NCBI GenBank assembly: GCA_023974075.1
Contig: CM043796.1
Coordinates: 24,234,927 to 24,298,926 of the forward strand
Reading direction: 5' to 3'
Source: Chaenocephalus aceratus
Taxonomy: Eukaryota > Chordata > Actinopteri > Perciformes > Channichthyidae
Length of the DNA stretch: 64,000 nucleotides
A program made the position numbers and the translations under genes. This document shows, piece after piece, positions 43,163-55,300 of the stretch (position 1 is its first letter; every line of letters begins with the position of its first letter). The notes below the pieces were generated by a model that did no database searches, had not been told where the DNA came from, and worked only from the letters and a program-made list of their open reading frames with translations.

Positions 43163-44280
43163 CATGGGCGGCGCCAGGATTTTTTTGCTGCAGTAGCTTA
43201 GCAGTTGCTATATGACAGCATGGCGTTGCTAGTTAATTTTCAAAAACAAACAATACCAGTGGGCCAAGCACGAGCCTGTTCATATTGTAGCGTTCACCGC
43301 TATTCAAGATCACTCAAGCCTTCAATGTCGAAAACGTTCTCTTTATTTACAGAACCAATCAATAGTGTAACACTTATGACTTTCACGTGACACACACCGG
43401 AAAACGCATACACACACACACACCTGGAAGGGGCGGTCTCTCCCTATAACTCCCACCAACAACATTGCCTAAATAACGCACTTTTCCTCCTCTCTGGCCT
43501 CATTCTGTGACTCTCCTCCTCCTCCACCTCATTCTCAGTTCTCTTCTCCTCATTCACAATTCCCCGTGTTAGATCTCACTGTCAGCACGCCTCGAACAAT
43601 GCGCCATGTCGGAAAATACAACACATTCTTGATTCATTTAAAATGACAATTTGTAACTGAGAGGAGTGACTGCTCATTTCTGCCGAGATGCTCAAAGGGT
43701 GAGACGCTGTGTCTGAGAATCACTGACTAGCAGAATTTGTATATTCTGGAGTGGAGCTCTGCAGAGAGCAGGGTGGAGGAAATGAGGGCAGTGGATCATC
43801 ACGGTGCGGAGAGGAGCAGCGCTAGTTCCACTAGTTCCACTGCAGCTCGTGGTAGCAGCTAGCTGGTCCTGCTGCTGCGGGTGCAGCGGGTCAGTTGGCG
43901 GGGGCACCTGTTCTTCGTGGTCCCAATCCTCCCGGTTTTCATAGTGAACATCGGGATCCTTGTGGATAGCAGGGTTGTCCGGCTGGACCGGCTCCGTTGG
44001 AGATCGCGGTCATTTACGCTGACTTGTGACTGTGAGAAATGTTTCCATTTCCGATCTACTGAGAATTAGCCAAGTAACAGTTCACGCAGTAAATTACAAC
44101 GACCCGCCCCTGATAGATCCCGCGAAAATGTATCATATTTATACACATTCTCGCAGGCTGCGAGAATGTGTATAAATATGATACATTTTCATATCAAAAC
44201 AATGGGGTTGCTAAGCCGTTGCTAGGCCAATTGTTGGAGTTGCTATAGCAACTCCTAGATACCCCCTGGCGCCGCCCCTG
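43163..44280. mobile_element. hAT-like non-autonomous element, 1.1 kb
   Basis: Ends CATGGGCGGCGCCAGG (left) and the complement of CAGGGGCGGCGCCAGG (right) differ at one base. A perfect 8-base duplication, tggacata, flanks it at 43155-43162 and 44281-44288. There is no transposase. Inside are a short AC run at about 43410 and a 67-base hairpin (44124-44190). Confidence 0.88.
44124..44190. repeat. Perfect 33-base inverted repeat with one-base spacer
   Basis: Left arm 44124-44156 and right arm 44158-44190 are exact complements around a single G. The arms contain ATGTATCATATTTATACACA and CATTCTCGCAG. The DNA can fold into an almost loopless hairpin. It lies inside the hAT-like element. Confidence 0.95.
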
Positions 44281-44288
44281 TGGACATA

Positions 44289-45735
44289 CATTAATCGTGG
44301 GGACACAAACCCTCTCCAATAGGATCATTATAGCGCTTTGTGTCAGGTGAATGTTTATAAAGATATTTAAACTAAAAGCAGCTAATAGTGTTTCGGGAAT
44401 GTGTTTGCATCAAGCATCATACACAAATGATGAAAGAAAAAACTAGAAGAAACACTCAAAAACCGTTTTTTAAAACAGCCATAACATGTGAAGGTTAAAC
44501 CTGGTACCATAGGGACCCAGTCACAGTCACAGTTGGTATAATCTTTAATTAAATTATGACTGTGGAGTTAATAAGATCACGGCTGTCTTTGGTAATTAAT
44601 GACAGACTTTGATGAAACCGAGTTGTGTCACAGGGTATTGTCAGGTGAATCATCTGCTCGGTCCATTTATCTTCTGCCATGATCACAGCTGACACTGTCA
44701 CCCTCTGTCAGAGAGATTAATGTGACTCTGTCCTGCATGTGGATAACAACCTGAGGGTAATTACTGGTTTGAACCCATAGGAAGACGCAGAGGGATTGAG
44801 AGTTGGAGTTTGAAATTATTTTCTTGTTACCAAGTTTTTAGGACTGAACAGACTCTAGTAACATAAGAACAGTAAAGACCCTAACAGATTGTATCTCTCT
44901 TAAGAGAGACATATAAGTATCATCACTGAGCGAACATCACAACACGTAGCTTCACGGAGGAAACACGGGAGAAATTCGTACTGTTGTTCTGATCAAAAGT
45001 TGTGTTTAATGGCATTAAAACGATAACAACGCTGCTGAAGGTTAATCCATAGGTTAATCCAATGTGTCTGTGTCACTTTGAAATGATTACTGATAATCCA
45101 TCTTCATATTTATGTCAATAACGGAGATTTCATATTAGCTGCTACGAGAGTGCATGACAGCTTCCGGGTTTGGGCATTCTGGCTGCGCATCACTCATTCA
45201 CCAATGGGTATCATGTGTCAATCATCAACATCGACCAAGGGGGTCATAGATATGGAAAATGCACCCAAATGACCACAGAAATGGGTTTCTTTTTCTAAAT
45301 CTCTCTAGAGGGGTCACATGTCACTTGTTTTGCATCAATCTTGATACTTATTATATGTTATAGTTTGGATTCCAAGCTTTTAGTACTATCCCATCATTCA
45401 AGGGTGGTTTTCACTATAAGTAAAGTGTTTGTTTTTTTGGACGGACACTATAATTTGTTTTTTTTACTATGTTCAATCTGAATTTACTTTAAAATAAAAA
45501 GATTCTATATTGATTCTGACTTTTCTACATCCAACTCACAGGTTTATAATTGCTTTGAGAAAAAAGATTATTAATTTACCGCTTTTAGAAGTGAAGATTT
45601 CGAGCCTGAGGCATGAAAAACAGGCTCGGGGCTCAACTGGTTATTAATCTGCATTCACGATACGTCATTTGCTCTTTGTTCAAAGCAAGGTTGGGAACAG
45701 AGCTTTCCGATAAAAAAACAAACGTTAAGTTTAGT
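44289..45735. other. Intergenic DNA
   Basis: No gene or clear element recognised between the hAT-like element and the DIRS remnant. Confidence 0.5.
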
Positions 45736-46083
45736 TCTATATCGTATAAGGCTTCGCCCTCTAAGGCTATCGCTATTGGGGTAATCCCCACTGCACGTGT
45801 GCAGCACTGACAGACTTATTCCACGCCCACTTACGACGTGGGCCCCACCTCCAGGCTCACTTCCGTATACATAGGAAGTCGGCCCTACAATCCACTCCTA
45901 CTTTTCTTCAGCACTCTGTTGCAGAAGCATTGACAGGCAAAACAAGTTCTTTTAAGAGCTACTTACTAAAAGAGCAAACATTCCTGGTTCCCCTGGGCCC
46001 ATCCTCCCTCTCCTCCGGATGGGGGAAACAGGGTGGGGGCCCAGTGTCAACCCGACATATGAGTTACGACCGGAGCTCACGGT

Positions 46084-46200
46084 GTCAATCAATCAATCAA
46101 TGTTTATTTATATAGCCCAATATCACAAATGTTACATTTGTCTCAGTGGTCTTCACAGTTTGTACAGAACATCAGTATGACAACACGACACCCTCTGTCC
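46084..46200 (+). repeat. Dispersed fish repeat fragment inside the DIRS remnant
   Basis: (TCAA)n followed by TGTTTATTTATATAGCCCAA and ATCACAAATGTTACATTTG, a sequence common in teleost genomes, probably a retroposon 3' end. It lies directly upstream of the recombinase remains. Confidence 0.55.
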
Positions 46201-46967
46201 TTAGACAGAGTTTTGCCGGGGATTAGAGCACGCAAACGCGGCTCTCACTCCCCAGGTGTCGTGCACTCATTGTGTCCGTCTCCCTCTGGCCCACAGACAG
46301 TGGAGAGCGCACTGAGTAAAGCTCCATTTGAACCTTTAGATCAGGTTCCCCTGAAGTTCTTGTCAGCCAAAGTAGCTCTGCTCTTGGCTCTGACATCAGC
46401 TAAAAGGGTGAGTGATTGGTCTGCTCTCTGTGGCTCCGTCATGTCTCCGGATCCAAGGAGATGGCAGCTCAGCTGTTTTGGGGCCCTAACCCGGTTGTTA
46501 TGCCAAAGGTGATCAGAAGCTCGTTTAGATCTAGAGTGATAACCTTGGAGGGCTTCTTTCCTCCTCCTCACACATCAGAGGAGGAAGCCACATCTCATCT
46601 CCTCTGTCCCGTGCGCGCTGGCATGCTATGTTGCACGCACGGCTGCTTTACGCAAATCCCAGCGTCTGTTTGTGCATTACAGAGAGCGCTCTATGGGCAG
46701 CCTCTATCTGCACAGCGCCTGTCACACTGGCTGTGTGAGGCGGTGTCACAGGCGTATGTCTCCTCTGGGTTGGATCCCCCGGAAAACATTAAAGCGCACA
46801 GCACCAGGAGAATATCAACTTCTGCGGCGTTGCACGGAGGAATTACAGTGGAAGACATTTGCATTGCTGCATCTTGGTCTTCACCCTGTTCTTTTATTCA
46901 TTTTTATTTGAGGGATGTCTCCCATTCCTCTCTGACACATTCAGTACTGAATAGCCTGCCAGAATGA
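46200..46967 (+). pseudogene. DIRS-type tyrosine recombinase, frameshifted
   Basis: The product was a site-specific recombinase that integrates the circular DNA of DIRS retrotransposons. Visible motifs are LLLALTSAKRVSDWSALC with the first catalytic Arg, AHSTRR with His-x-x-Arg, and ASWSSPCSFIHFYLRDVS with the Tyr. The frame changes near 46420-46480 and again around 46620-46680 (the shifted frame reads CYGAR-like remains), so it is not functional. The N-terminal part of the element's proteins is missing. Confidence 0.75.
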
Positions 46968-47550
46968 GTAATGTCGGGGGTTTTCAATTGCATGCCCTCT
47001 CTCCTGCCTGTCGGCACGTAGAGAGCGGCCTTTTGTTCCCCTCTCTTGATCGTTTTTAACAAGTGAGACTCGATCTCTACTTTTTATAAACGACAGGTAG
47101 CCCGAGTAAGCCTACCTTCGTTCCCTGATAGAGAAATATTCATTTTTTAATGCTATATTCCCTGGGAATGGGATGCTCCATTTACGCACGGCGAAATGGA
47201 CATGGGTTATTAACTGAGTAGGTGTGTTTTGTGCTTCTGGTAACGGACGGAACCAGTGGGGCGTAGACTACATCCTGCTTCGCCCTTAACCCAATAGCGA
47301 TAGCCTTAGAGGGCGAAGCGTTATACGATAAAGAACTGGGGTTACGTAATGTAACCCAGCTTCTATGAGTATAGGCGCAGCCCTCTAAGGTTCGGGCCCC
47401 ACTGACTCCGCGAATAGCTGAAGAAAAGCTGTTGGAGTGGATTGTATTTATACGGAAGTATAAGTAGGTGGGCGTGGAATAAGTCTGTCAGTGCTGCACA
47501 CAGAGGGCTGCGCATATACTCATAGAAGCTGGGTTACATTACGTAACCCC

Positions 47551-47808
47551 AGTTTCTGTGGTTACTGACATCACCTGCTAGCATTAGCATATGCAGCTGT
47601 CATTTGATTGGTTGCATCAAATGGTCAGCAATAAACAGGGTCACAATTGAAATAATGGAAACTTTGGGGGTGAAGCGCTCTGTGACAATCGTCCTCATTT
47701 TTTTACTGCAAAACATCAGAATAAAATTGTAATTTTAACAGAATGCCTGTGAAACGCGCTATTGAGTTGCATTATGGGAAGTATGTAGGATGTGTTTACG
47801 ATCATACA

Positions 47809-47842
<34 letters not shown>

Positions 47843-47954
47843 TGTATATTGTAATTTTTCTCGAGGCTAAAAGTCAGAATATGCAAGTCAACTGTGACTA
47901 AACTACTATTTATGACAGGATCACTCTTTATTATTTCTGTCGTCTGAGCTTCCC
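47551..47954. other. Intergenic DNA with (AT)n palindrome
   Basis: Contains an AT dinucleotide run at about 47810-47842, enclosed by ACAGT and ACTGT so that the whole is self-complementary. Nothing else seen. Confidence 0.7.
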
Positions 47955-47958
47955 TTAA

Positions 47959-48258
47959 AGTAGGTAATTTTGGTGAAACCAGCTCGAGTGCGCTAGAATT
48001 TCAACACACATGAACGCGCACATGACCAATGATGGAAGGCTGACAGGCAGGTAGGCCATCCAGTTATTTTAGTCGGGCCGGCTAAAATGATTGGTCGTGC
48101 TTTTTACAGTACTACGGCTTCCACAGATGACATTTTTGTTATGGATTTTTTGTCAAAGCACTTCAGATATTCATTGCTATCGGGATGTTAAGAGCATTCC
48201 ATGGAATATAACAAAAAGTGTATCTCGAGCCGGTTTCTCAAACTTACCTACCCCACCT
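47959..48258. mobile_element. piggyBac-like MITE, copy 2
   Basis: Flanked on both sides by TTAA (47955-47958 and 48259-48262). Right end AAACTTACCTACCCCACCT is intact. Internal sequence matches copies 1 and 3 (CATTCCATGGAATATAACAA). Confidence 0.88.
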
Positions 48259-48262
48259 TTAA

Positions 48263-49276
48263 CGTATGTGTTGTCGTGTTCACTACATTTGTGTAAGACC
48301 TGATAAAGCCAAAAATGGAATGATGTCAAACATTTACATGTCCATGAATTCAAAGTAGCCTATGTTATTTGGACACAGGACATCAGTTATCATCACCCAA
48401 ACTTCAGACATGAGACTTGAGGCAGCAATTCAGCTGTGTTTAAAACATCCATAATAAAAGAGCTTGAGCTATTCTAATCTATTCTGGCATTTATATCCTA
48501 GAAGATTTATAAAATCAGATGTAATATTGATAGTTACAACATTAGCCTATATTTTTCAGCATCTAGCATATTGCAAAGCATACACTGATAAAAGTGAGAC
48601 TTGAAGAATAACTCAAGTGCAATATTCAGAAGCTTCTTCAAAAAATGTTAGACACTGTCACAAAAGGGTTTCATCAAAAAATAGCCTTGCACAAAAAGTA
48701 CATGCACAAAGAAGTGTATGCCTCAGTAATTTCCATGCTTTACTTAGATATTCAAATGAGGGGTACAATTTGCAAGTCAGGTTTAAACTGCACCCATTGA
48801 CATGCAAATACTGGACTAACACAACTAGCTCTGCAGCTCCTCAAGTGCAGCAAATGTAGACTCCTGCCAGGAGAAGCCACCCCTTATTTCCCCATTGTTG
48901 TTTGAATAAATATGATTCATGTGTTAATTTCTAGAAACAAGGAAGTGTATAGCCAAACAGCTACAGCCGGTGAATGTGCAGCACCTTCTCTACCAGCTCT
49001 CACCATGATACAAACATTTTTCCCACCATGGCACCAGTAGCCTTGGTGCTGCTTTCATTCACTGATCGAGGGGGCACATGGAGGAGGGTTTGACAGCGGT
49101 GGAAACATAAATTCCGGTAAGACTTTGCTATCTCAAGTGAAATGTAAAGCAAGAGGCAGGCAGGCAGCAGATAACACCGGCCAGTCAACCACAACTCCCA
49201 CGTGGCCACTGTTAAGTCAACTCTCACATTTCCAGCAGGCGCAGAGAGGAGCTGCGCGTGGCCCCTTATCTTCTTC
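48263..49276. other. entpd2 upstream region
   Basis: About 1 kb before the start codon; includes the presumed promoter and 5' UTR. No TATA box or known site is convincing, and no other gene is seen. Confidence 0.5.
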
Positions 49277-49393
49277 ATGGCTCATCGCTCCGCTCACCCC
49301 GCGGTGCCCATCGCGCTGCTGGTGTTCGGACTTGTTGCCATCCTGCTCCTGACTATCCCCACTGAAGACGTCCAGGAGCCGCCGGGGTTCATG
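49277..49393 (+). CDS. entpd2: entpd2 exon 1: cytoplasmic start and first membrane helix
   Basis: 39 codons, phase 0. Reads [20 protein letters not shown] to PPGFM. An in-frame ATG at 49202 would add 25 residues, but the shorter start matches the length of the human N-terminus, so 49277 is preferred. Confidence 0.85.
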
Positions 49394-52300
49394 GTAAGGT
49401 TGGGTATTTCTGGACTCAGGGTATAAATTGTCGGGGTAGAGTAACCCAAGCTGTGCTGGCCACGGTGTAGAGAGGTAAAGAAGGTGTTACTAGTAGATTC
49501 TGTCACATTAGCAGGGGCGGATTTAGTGATTCGGGGGCCAGATGGGCATACTCAAAAGTTTCTGAATTAAAAGTAGTATTTCCTCAAAGTATTGTGTTTA
49601 CTTCAAGTGAAGAGTGGAAAAGAAGCCTTATCAGGGCGATGTACTTTAATGTACTGTTCAAGGTGGAACCTAGGAAGTATGAATACTAAAAACTCTTTTT
49701 GAAGTAAAACTAATATCATATTAATAAAATACTGCCATAACAGCCTAATGTTACAACATGTACTTAACATGTGTTCCATTTAAAGCTTGCATTTTTTAAT
49801 TGTTAAATATTTTAGGGCTCATTCTGGTATTATGGATTATCTTTCTGAATCACAATAGTTAATTAAGTTGAGTTGCATAATTTATTTCAAAGTGCTTTGA
49901 AGTCTTTTGTGATATTTTGGGGTATTTTTGTATTCCTGTTAGTAAGAGTTATTTGGAGACGGTAACCCAAGCTGTTCCGGCCAGGGTGCAGACAGGGTGC
50001 TAGTTGTGGATTCTGTCACATTAGCAGGGGCGGATCTAGTGATTTGGGAGCCCCAGGCAAACATCATCTTGTTTACTTTTCACCATCTCTCTAACTGGGA
50101 GTGTTGGTTTTGGCAGTGGTAGAAGAAAAAGTAAGTACTAAAAACTTGAAGAGGTTAAGAGTCGCCTTTACAGGCTTTCAATTGTACAACGATAATGCAC
50201 AAGCTAGAACATTAATATAATCCAATATTTGATTTATATCTTATCATAATAAATGTTCTGGCTGTTTCTTTTGGCTGGGGGCCCCAGGCAGTTGCTTATC
50301 GTGCCTATAGGTCAAGTCTGCCCCTGGACATTAAAAGGCTACCTGTATGTTTGTTGTTCAATTATTATTATTTTTTAAAAGTTTGCTATTGCAGCCCTAT
50401 TTCTGCTCAGCTGGAGTAATATCAATTAATAAAAAGTAGAAATACATCAGTGTAGACATACTAAGACTAAGCATACTGCTAGAAAGTATACAGATATTTA
50501 CTTAAGTAAGTAAATGTCCTTACTTTCCAAACGGTTTAAATGTATATTTATATTTGAATTCTAAAAAAAACACCAAAAATGTGCCTTAAATGTCATAATT
50601 ATTTCTCACGATTATATAATTAATGGTCTAATTTAGTAAAACGTATCCCTTTTTATTCAATTTTGTCTTCCATATTCACATTCACAGTATGGCTCACATT
50701 GATGTATTACTGTGTTATTTCTGACCTAACCTTTGACAATTGTGCAAATGTCATCCAGTTTATGTAAACCTAGCTTCAGGGCACTGGAGTTCCTCCTAAA
50801 TGTCTCTGTTGTCTCTGTTAAACGTTGGTAAATGAATGGCTCAAGCCAAAGGCGTTTGCTGTTATTAAAATAATTAGGTTTCCCTTCCATGATTCCTCCT
50901 CTTATCGCATCGCTCTAAACGCTCGAGTTTCACCGCGGCTGTCAGCTGTGTTTACTCGCATTATTCAAACAAGAAGCGTTGGCCAGGGGGCTACAACTAC
51001 AACAAAATGAACCTATTTTACCGTGATTTAATTGTAATACACATTTCAAAATGATGCCGAAGTAACAACCTACTGATACCGTTTAGTAAAAACCATGAAT
51101 TAATGCTTTGACAAGTCTGCAGACAAGACGGCAGGCGAAAAACCTTTTGAAATGCGTGTTTTCTGAATGGAGATCTGATCGATCAGGCTAAGCTAACGTT
51201 GTATATGCTCCGTCCACACTCACAACAACGGCCTACAGACGTAAATAAACCAGCGACTGTATTCGCCATGACACAGACAGTATGTCATTTGTACATCTTT
51301 AACTTTTGTCTAGTTTCTGAACAGATACACTGAACAAAAATATAAATGCTCCCATTTTTCATGAGATAAACTCAAAGATCTAAAACATTTTCTATATACA
51401 CAAAATAACCATTTCTCTCAAGTATTGTTCACAAATCTGAAACAAATCTGTGATAGGGAGCACTTCTCCTTTGCCGAGATAATCCATCCCACCTCACAGG
51501 TGTGGCATATCAAGATGCTGATTAGACAGCATGATTATTGCACAGGTGTGTCTTAGGTTGGCCACAATAAAAGGCCACTCTGAAATGTTCAGTTTTATCA
51601 CACAGCACAATGCCACAGATGTCGCAAGTTTTGAGGGAGCATGCAATTGGCATGCTGACAGCAGGAATGTCCACCAGAGCTGTTGCCCGTGAATTGAATG
51701 TTCATTTCTCTACCATAAGCCGTCTCCAATGGCGTTTCAGAGAATTTGGCAGTACATCCAACCGGCCTCACAACCGCAGACCACGTGTAACCACACCAGC
51801 CCAGGACCTCCACATCCAGCATGTTCACCTCCAAGATCGTCTGAGACCAGCCACTCGGACAGCTGCTGCAACAATCGGTTTGCATAACCAAGATTTCTGC
51901 ACAAACTGTCAGAAACCGTCTCAGGGAAGCTCATCTGCATGCTCGTCGTCCTCATCGGGGTCTCGACCTGACTCTGGTTCGTCGTCGTAACCGACTTGAG
52001 TGGGCAAATGCTCACATTCGATGGCGTCCGGCACGTTGGAGAGGTGTTCTCTTCACGGATGAATCCTGGTTTTCACTGTTCAGGGCAGATGGCAGACAGC
52101 GTGTGTGGCGTCGTGTGGGTGAGCGTTTTTCTGATGTCAATGTTGTGAATCGAGTGGCCCGTGGTGGTGGTGGGGTTATGGTATGGGCAGGCGTATGTTA
52201 TGGACGACGAATACAGGTGCATTTTATTGATGGCATTGTGAATGCACAGAGATACCGTGACGAGATCCTGAGGCCCATTGTTGTGCCATTCATCCACGAC

Positions 52301-55300
52301 CATCACCTCATGTTGCAGCATGATAATGCACGGCCCCATGTTGCAAGGATCTGTACACAATCCCTGGAGGCTGAAAACATACCAGTTCTTGCATGGCCAG
52401 CATACTCACCGGACATGTCACCCATTGAGCATGTTTGGGATGCTCTGGATCGCCGTATACGACAGCGTGTTCCAGTTCCTGCCAATATCCAGCAACTTCG
52501 CACAGCCATTGAAGAGGAGTGGACCAACATTCCACAGGCCACAATCAACAACCTGATCAACTCTATGCGAAGGAGATGTGTTGCACTGCGTGAGGCAAAT
52601 GGTGGTCACATCAGATACTGACTGGTTTTCGAACCCCCCCCAGACCCCCCAATAAAGCAAAACTGCACGTTTCAGAGTGGCTTTTTATTGTGGCCAGCCT
52701 AAGGCACACCTGTGCAATAATCATGCTGTCTAATCAGTATCTTGATATGCCACACCTGTGAGGTGGGATGGATTATCTCGGCAAAGGAGAAGTGCTCACT
52801 ATCACAGATTTTTTTCAGATTTGTGAACAATATTTGAGAGAAATGGTTATTTTGTGTATATAGAAAATGTTTTAGATCTTTGAGTTCATCTCATGAAAAA
52901 TGGGAGCAAAAACAAAAGTGTTGCGTTTATATTTTTGTTCAGTGTATGAGGAGCTCTGTGAGTGCTAATAGCTAACGGCTGATATTTTGGTTTTCTGGTT
53001 CAACGTCACTGACGGCTGGCTGAGATCCTCACCGCTGATTGGCTACCGCGAGATCGCGTCACGGGAATTTGAGCTTTGAATAGACTCGAGTGGTTATCGT
53101 GGCCCCGTTCAATCGCGACGCGGCATTCGCATCAGCCGCTTCATGCGCGCTGGCGGAGCGAATTTGCATCTGTCCGCGGCTCTGCATTGACTTTACATGT
53201 AATCGTGCTGCCCCGAAAGATCGCATCGCGTCCCGGTGTGAACGCACCATTAGTAGGACCACATTCATATTGAAATATAGCAATTTTAATGACAATAGCA
53301 TGAAACAACCATTGTTTTAGTTTTACCCTCCAATGCAGTTCTTATGATTGGAGTAAAAGAGCAAGTCAGGTGACGTAGTATAAAGGGCGACAGAGTCTGG
53401 GTAGGCAGGAGGTTTATTTGGATGGAAGGGTCTCTGTGAAACCAAAAGGCAAAGTTAACTTACTCCAACTTATGTACATAACTTAACTTACCTGATATAC
53501 CTAACCAAAGTCATGTGCTTAACCCGAACCTTGACATTTCCCAGACCCCAACCAAGTAGTTTTTACACCCCAACCTCAGCAAAGTAAAGTCTATTGATGT
53601 ACTTGTGCATTAAAATGTGTCTCCAGGGGGTTGTTAACAAAGCGGCATTATTTGAGGATTATGGAGGGAAAACTTGTTCCTGAAGAAACTTTGTGAAATA
53701 AAATATGTTTTGTCTTGCCTAGGAAGAGGCCATCGGCACAGATGATCTCATGGCTGAAACACTGATAAACCATTGGTAGCCTCATTGTAATGAAAGATTT
53801 AAGAGACTGCAATATACATTTGGAATGGGAATCAAGCTTTAATTGCTTTGGCATTCAGAGGGGGATTGCTCCACAGGTCAGCTGGAGCTTCTGTTCCCTC
53901 TGCTCCCCTTGCTACCTCTTTTTGTGTTACCGTCTAAATATCCCATGGTTCCTTTTTTTAGTATAATGTAGCCGCCCTTTCACTCTGTATCAATGTGGTG
54001 GAACAGTCCCAAAAAAAGATACAGTGGGGTTTTGCAGGGAGAGTAAGTACAACAGTTCCCATAGTTTATCAAACTAAAGGACAAAGCAGATCATTTGGAG
54101 CTGCTCTCTGTTTTTGGCAGTGTTAGAGCGAGTCCTTACAACTCACTGCACAGCGATAATGAGATCTTTTTTTGACAAAATTAGGAGGAACGCTCCCCCT
54201 CAATTGTGCTACTCACCTGTTGTACTGATTTGAAATATTGAGTGTTTGGCAAATGCCTGAGTATAGAATTTGCAAGTGTATCTACTTTTGCATGCGGATT
54301 CTCGCCTGTGTGTGTTTGTGCTTTCAGTTGAGCAGAGATTAAAGTTGCTTGATATTCTACGTGGTAGTGAAAGTGGTAGCACTGTCAGGGCAACAGAGTT
54401 TCCATCCCAGTAAGTAGACCAGGGTATTTTAGGGAAGATGTAGGGCTAAACAAGTGGGAAAGTCAGAACTAACTTACAGAGTTTGTAAGTAGAAATTACC
54501 TCTACAATGCCTACACCCTAACCCTAACCTCCGATACATGGTTAGACACCCAACAGAACAAACTGAAGGTTTATAATTGTTGATTGATATTTACAATTGT
54601 TTCTCTTGCATTGATGTGTCTGATTGGTACAACCAGTACTCCACTGAATTCCTTTTATGTATGTGAAATTGGACATTAAGTACGCTCACAGGATTATCGG
54701 GACAGATCAGTGGCAGGGTGAGAAATAAAGCACTTATCCAGGATTTCATTGCTGTGAACTGTTCTTTAATATAAAACGATTGTAAGAGTTTACAAGTTTC
54801 AGATCATGAAGTTTATTGAATTAATGTATGCCCTGATATTTGCCCTTAATGCACAAACAGGCCTCATGAGTACACACACACTTGTTGGTTAGCCCTTTCA
54901 AATGACTAGATGTGAGACGTGCATTTTAAAGAAGACTACTCTTTTTGCTAATCCTCTAAAACAATACCAAAGTTTCACATCTAAGTCCCTAAATCATAAT
55001 TAGTGTTGTGAGAAAGGTGCAATGTGGAATGTCATGTGAGTAAATCAGTAAGGTTAAAATTTGTATTTCAAAGTAAAACCTTCGTCAACAGTTACTTAAC
55101 TTTTCCCTTGGTGATGATCAGTGAAAGTTCAACTCCTCTTCTTCATAAGCCATCAAACCTTTTCTGTCACGCAAAGTTGGTGATGTCAAATACTTAAATG
55201 CTTTGTAGTGTTTATACTGTATAGGTGAAGTAGAAATGGTATGCATCCGTTTCTGTCCAAAATATCCCTCCGAGGGGTGTCTTTGAAGATCAACGTGACT

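Larger units (their letters stand above)
45739..47550 (+). mobile_element. DIRS/Ngaro-type retrotransposon remnant
   Basis: Contains a degraded tyrosine recombinase (46200-46967) and split inverted terminal sequence: 45739-45782 (TATCGTATAAGGCTTCGCCC onward) is the complement of 47288-47330, and CTGACAGACTTATTCCACGC at the left recurs inverted at about 47480. Such inverted and internally complementary ends are typical of DIRS elements. The reverse transcriptase part is absent, so the copy is internally deleted. A copy of another fish repeat (46084-46200) interrupts it. Confidence 0.75.
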
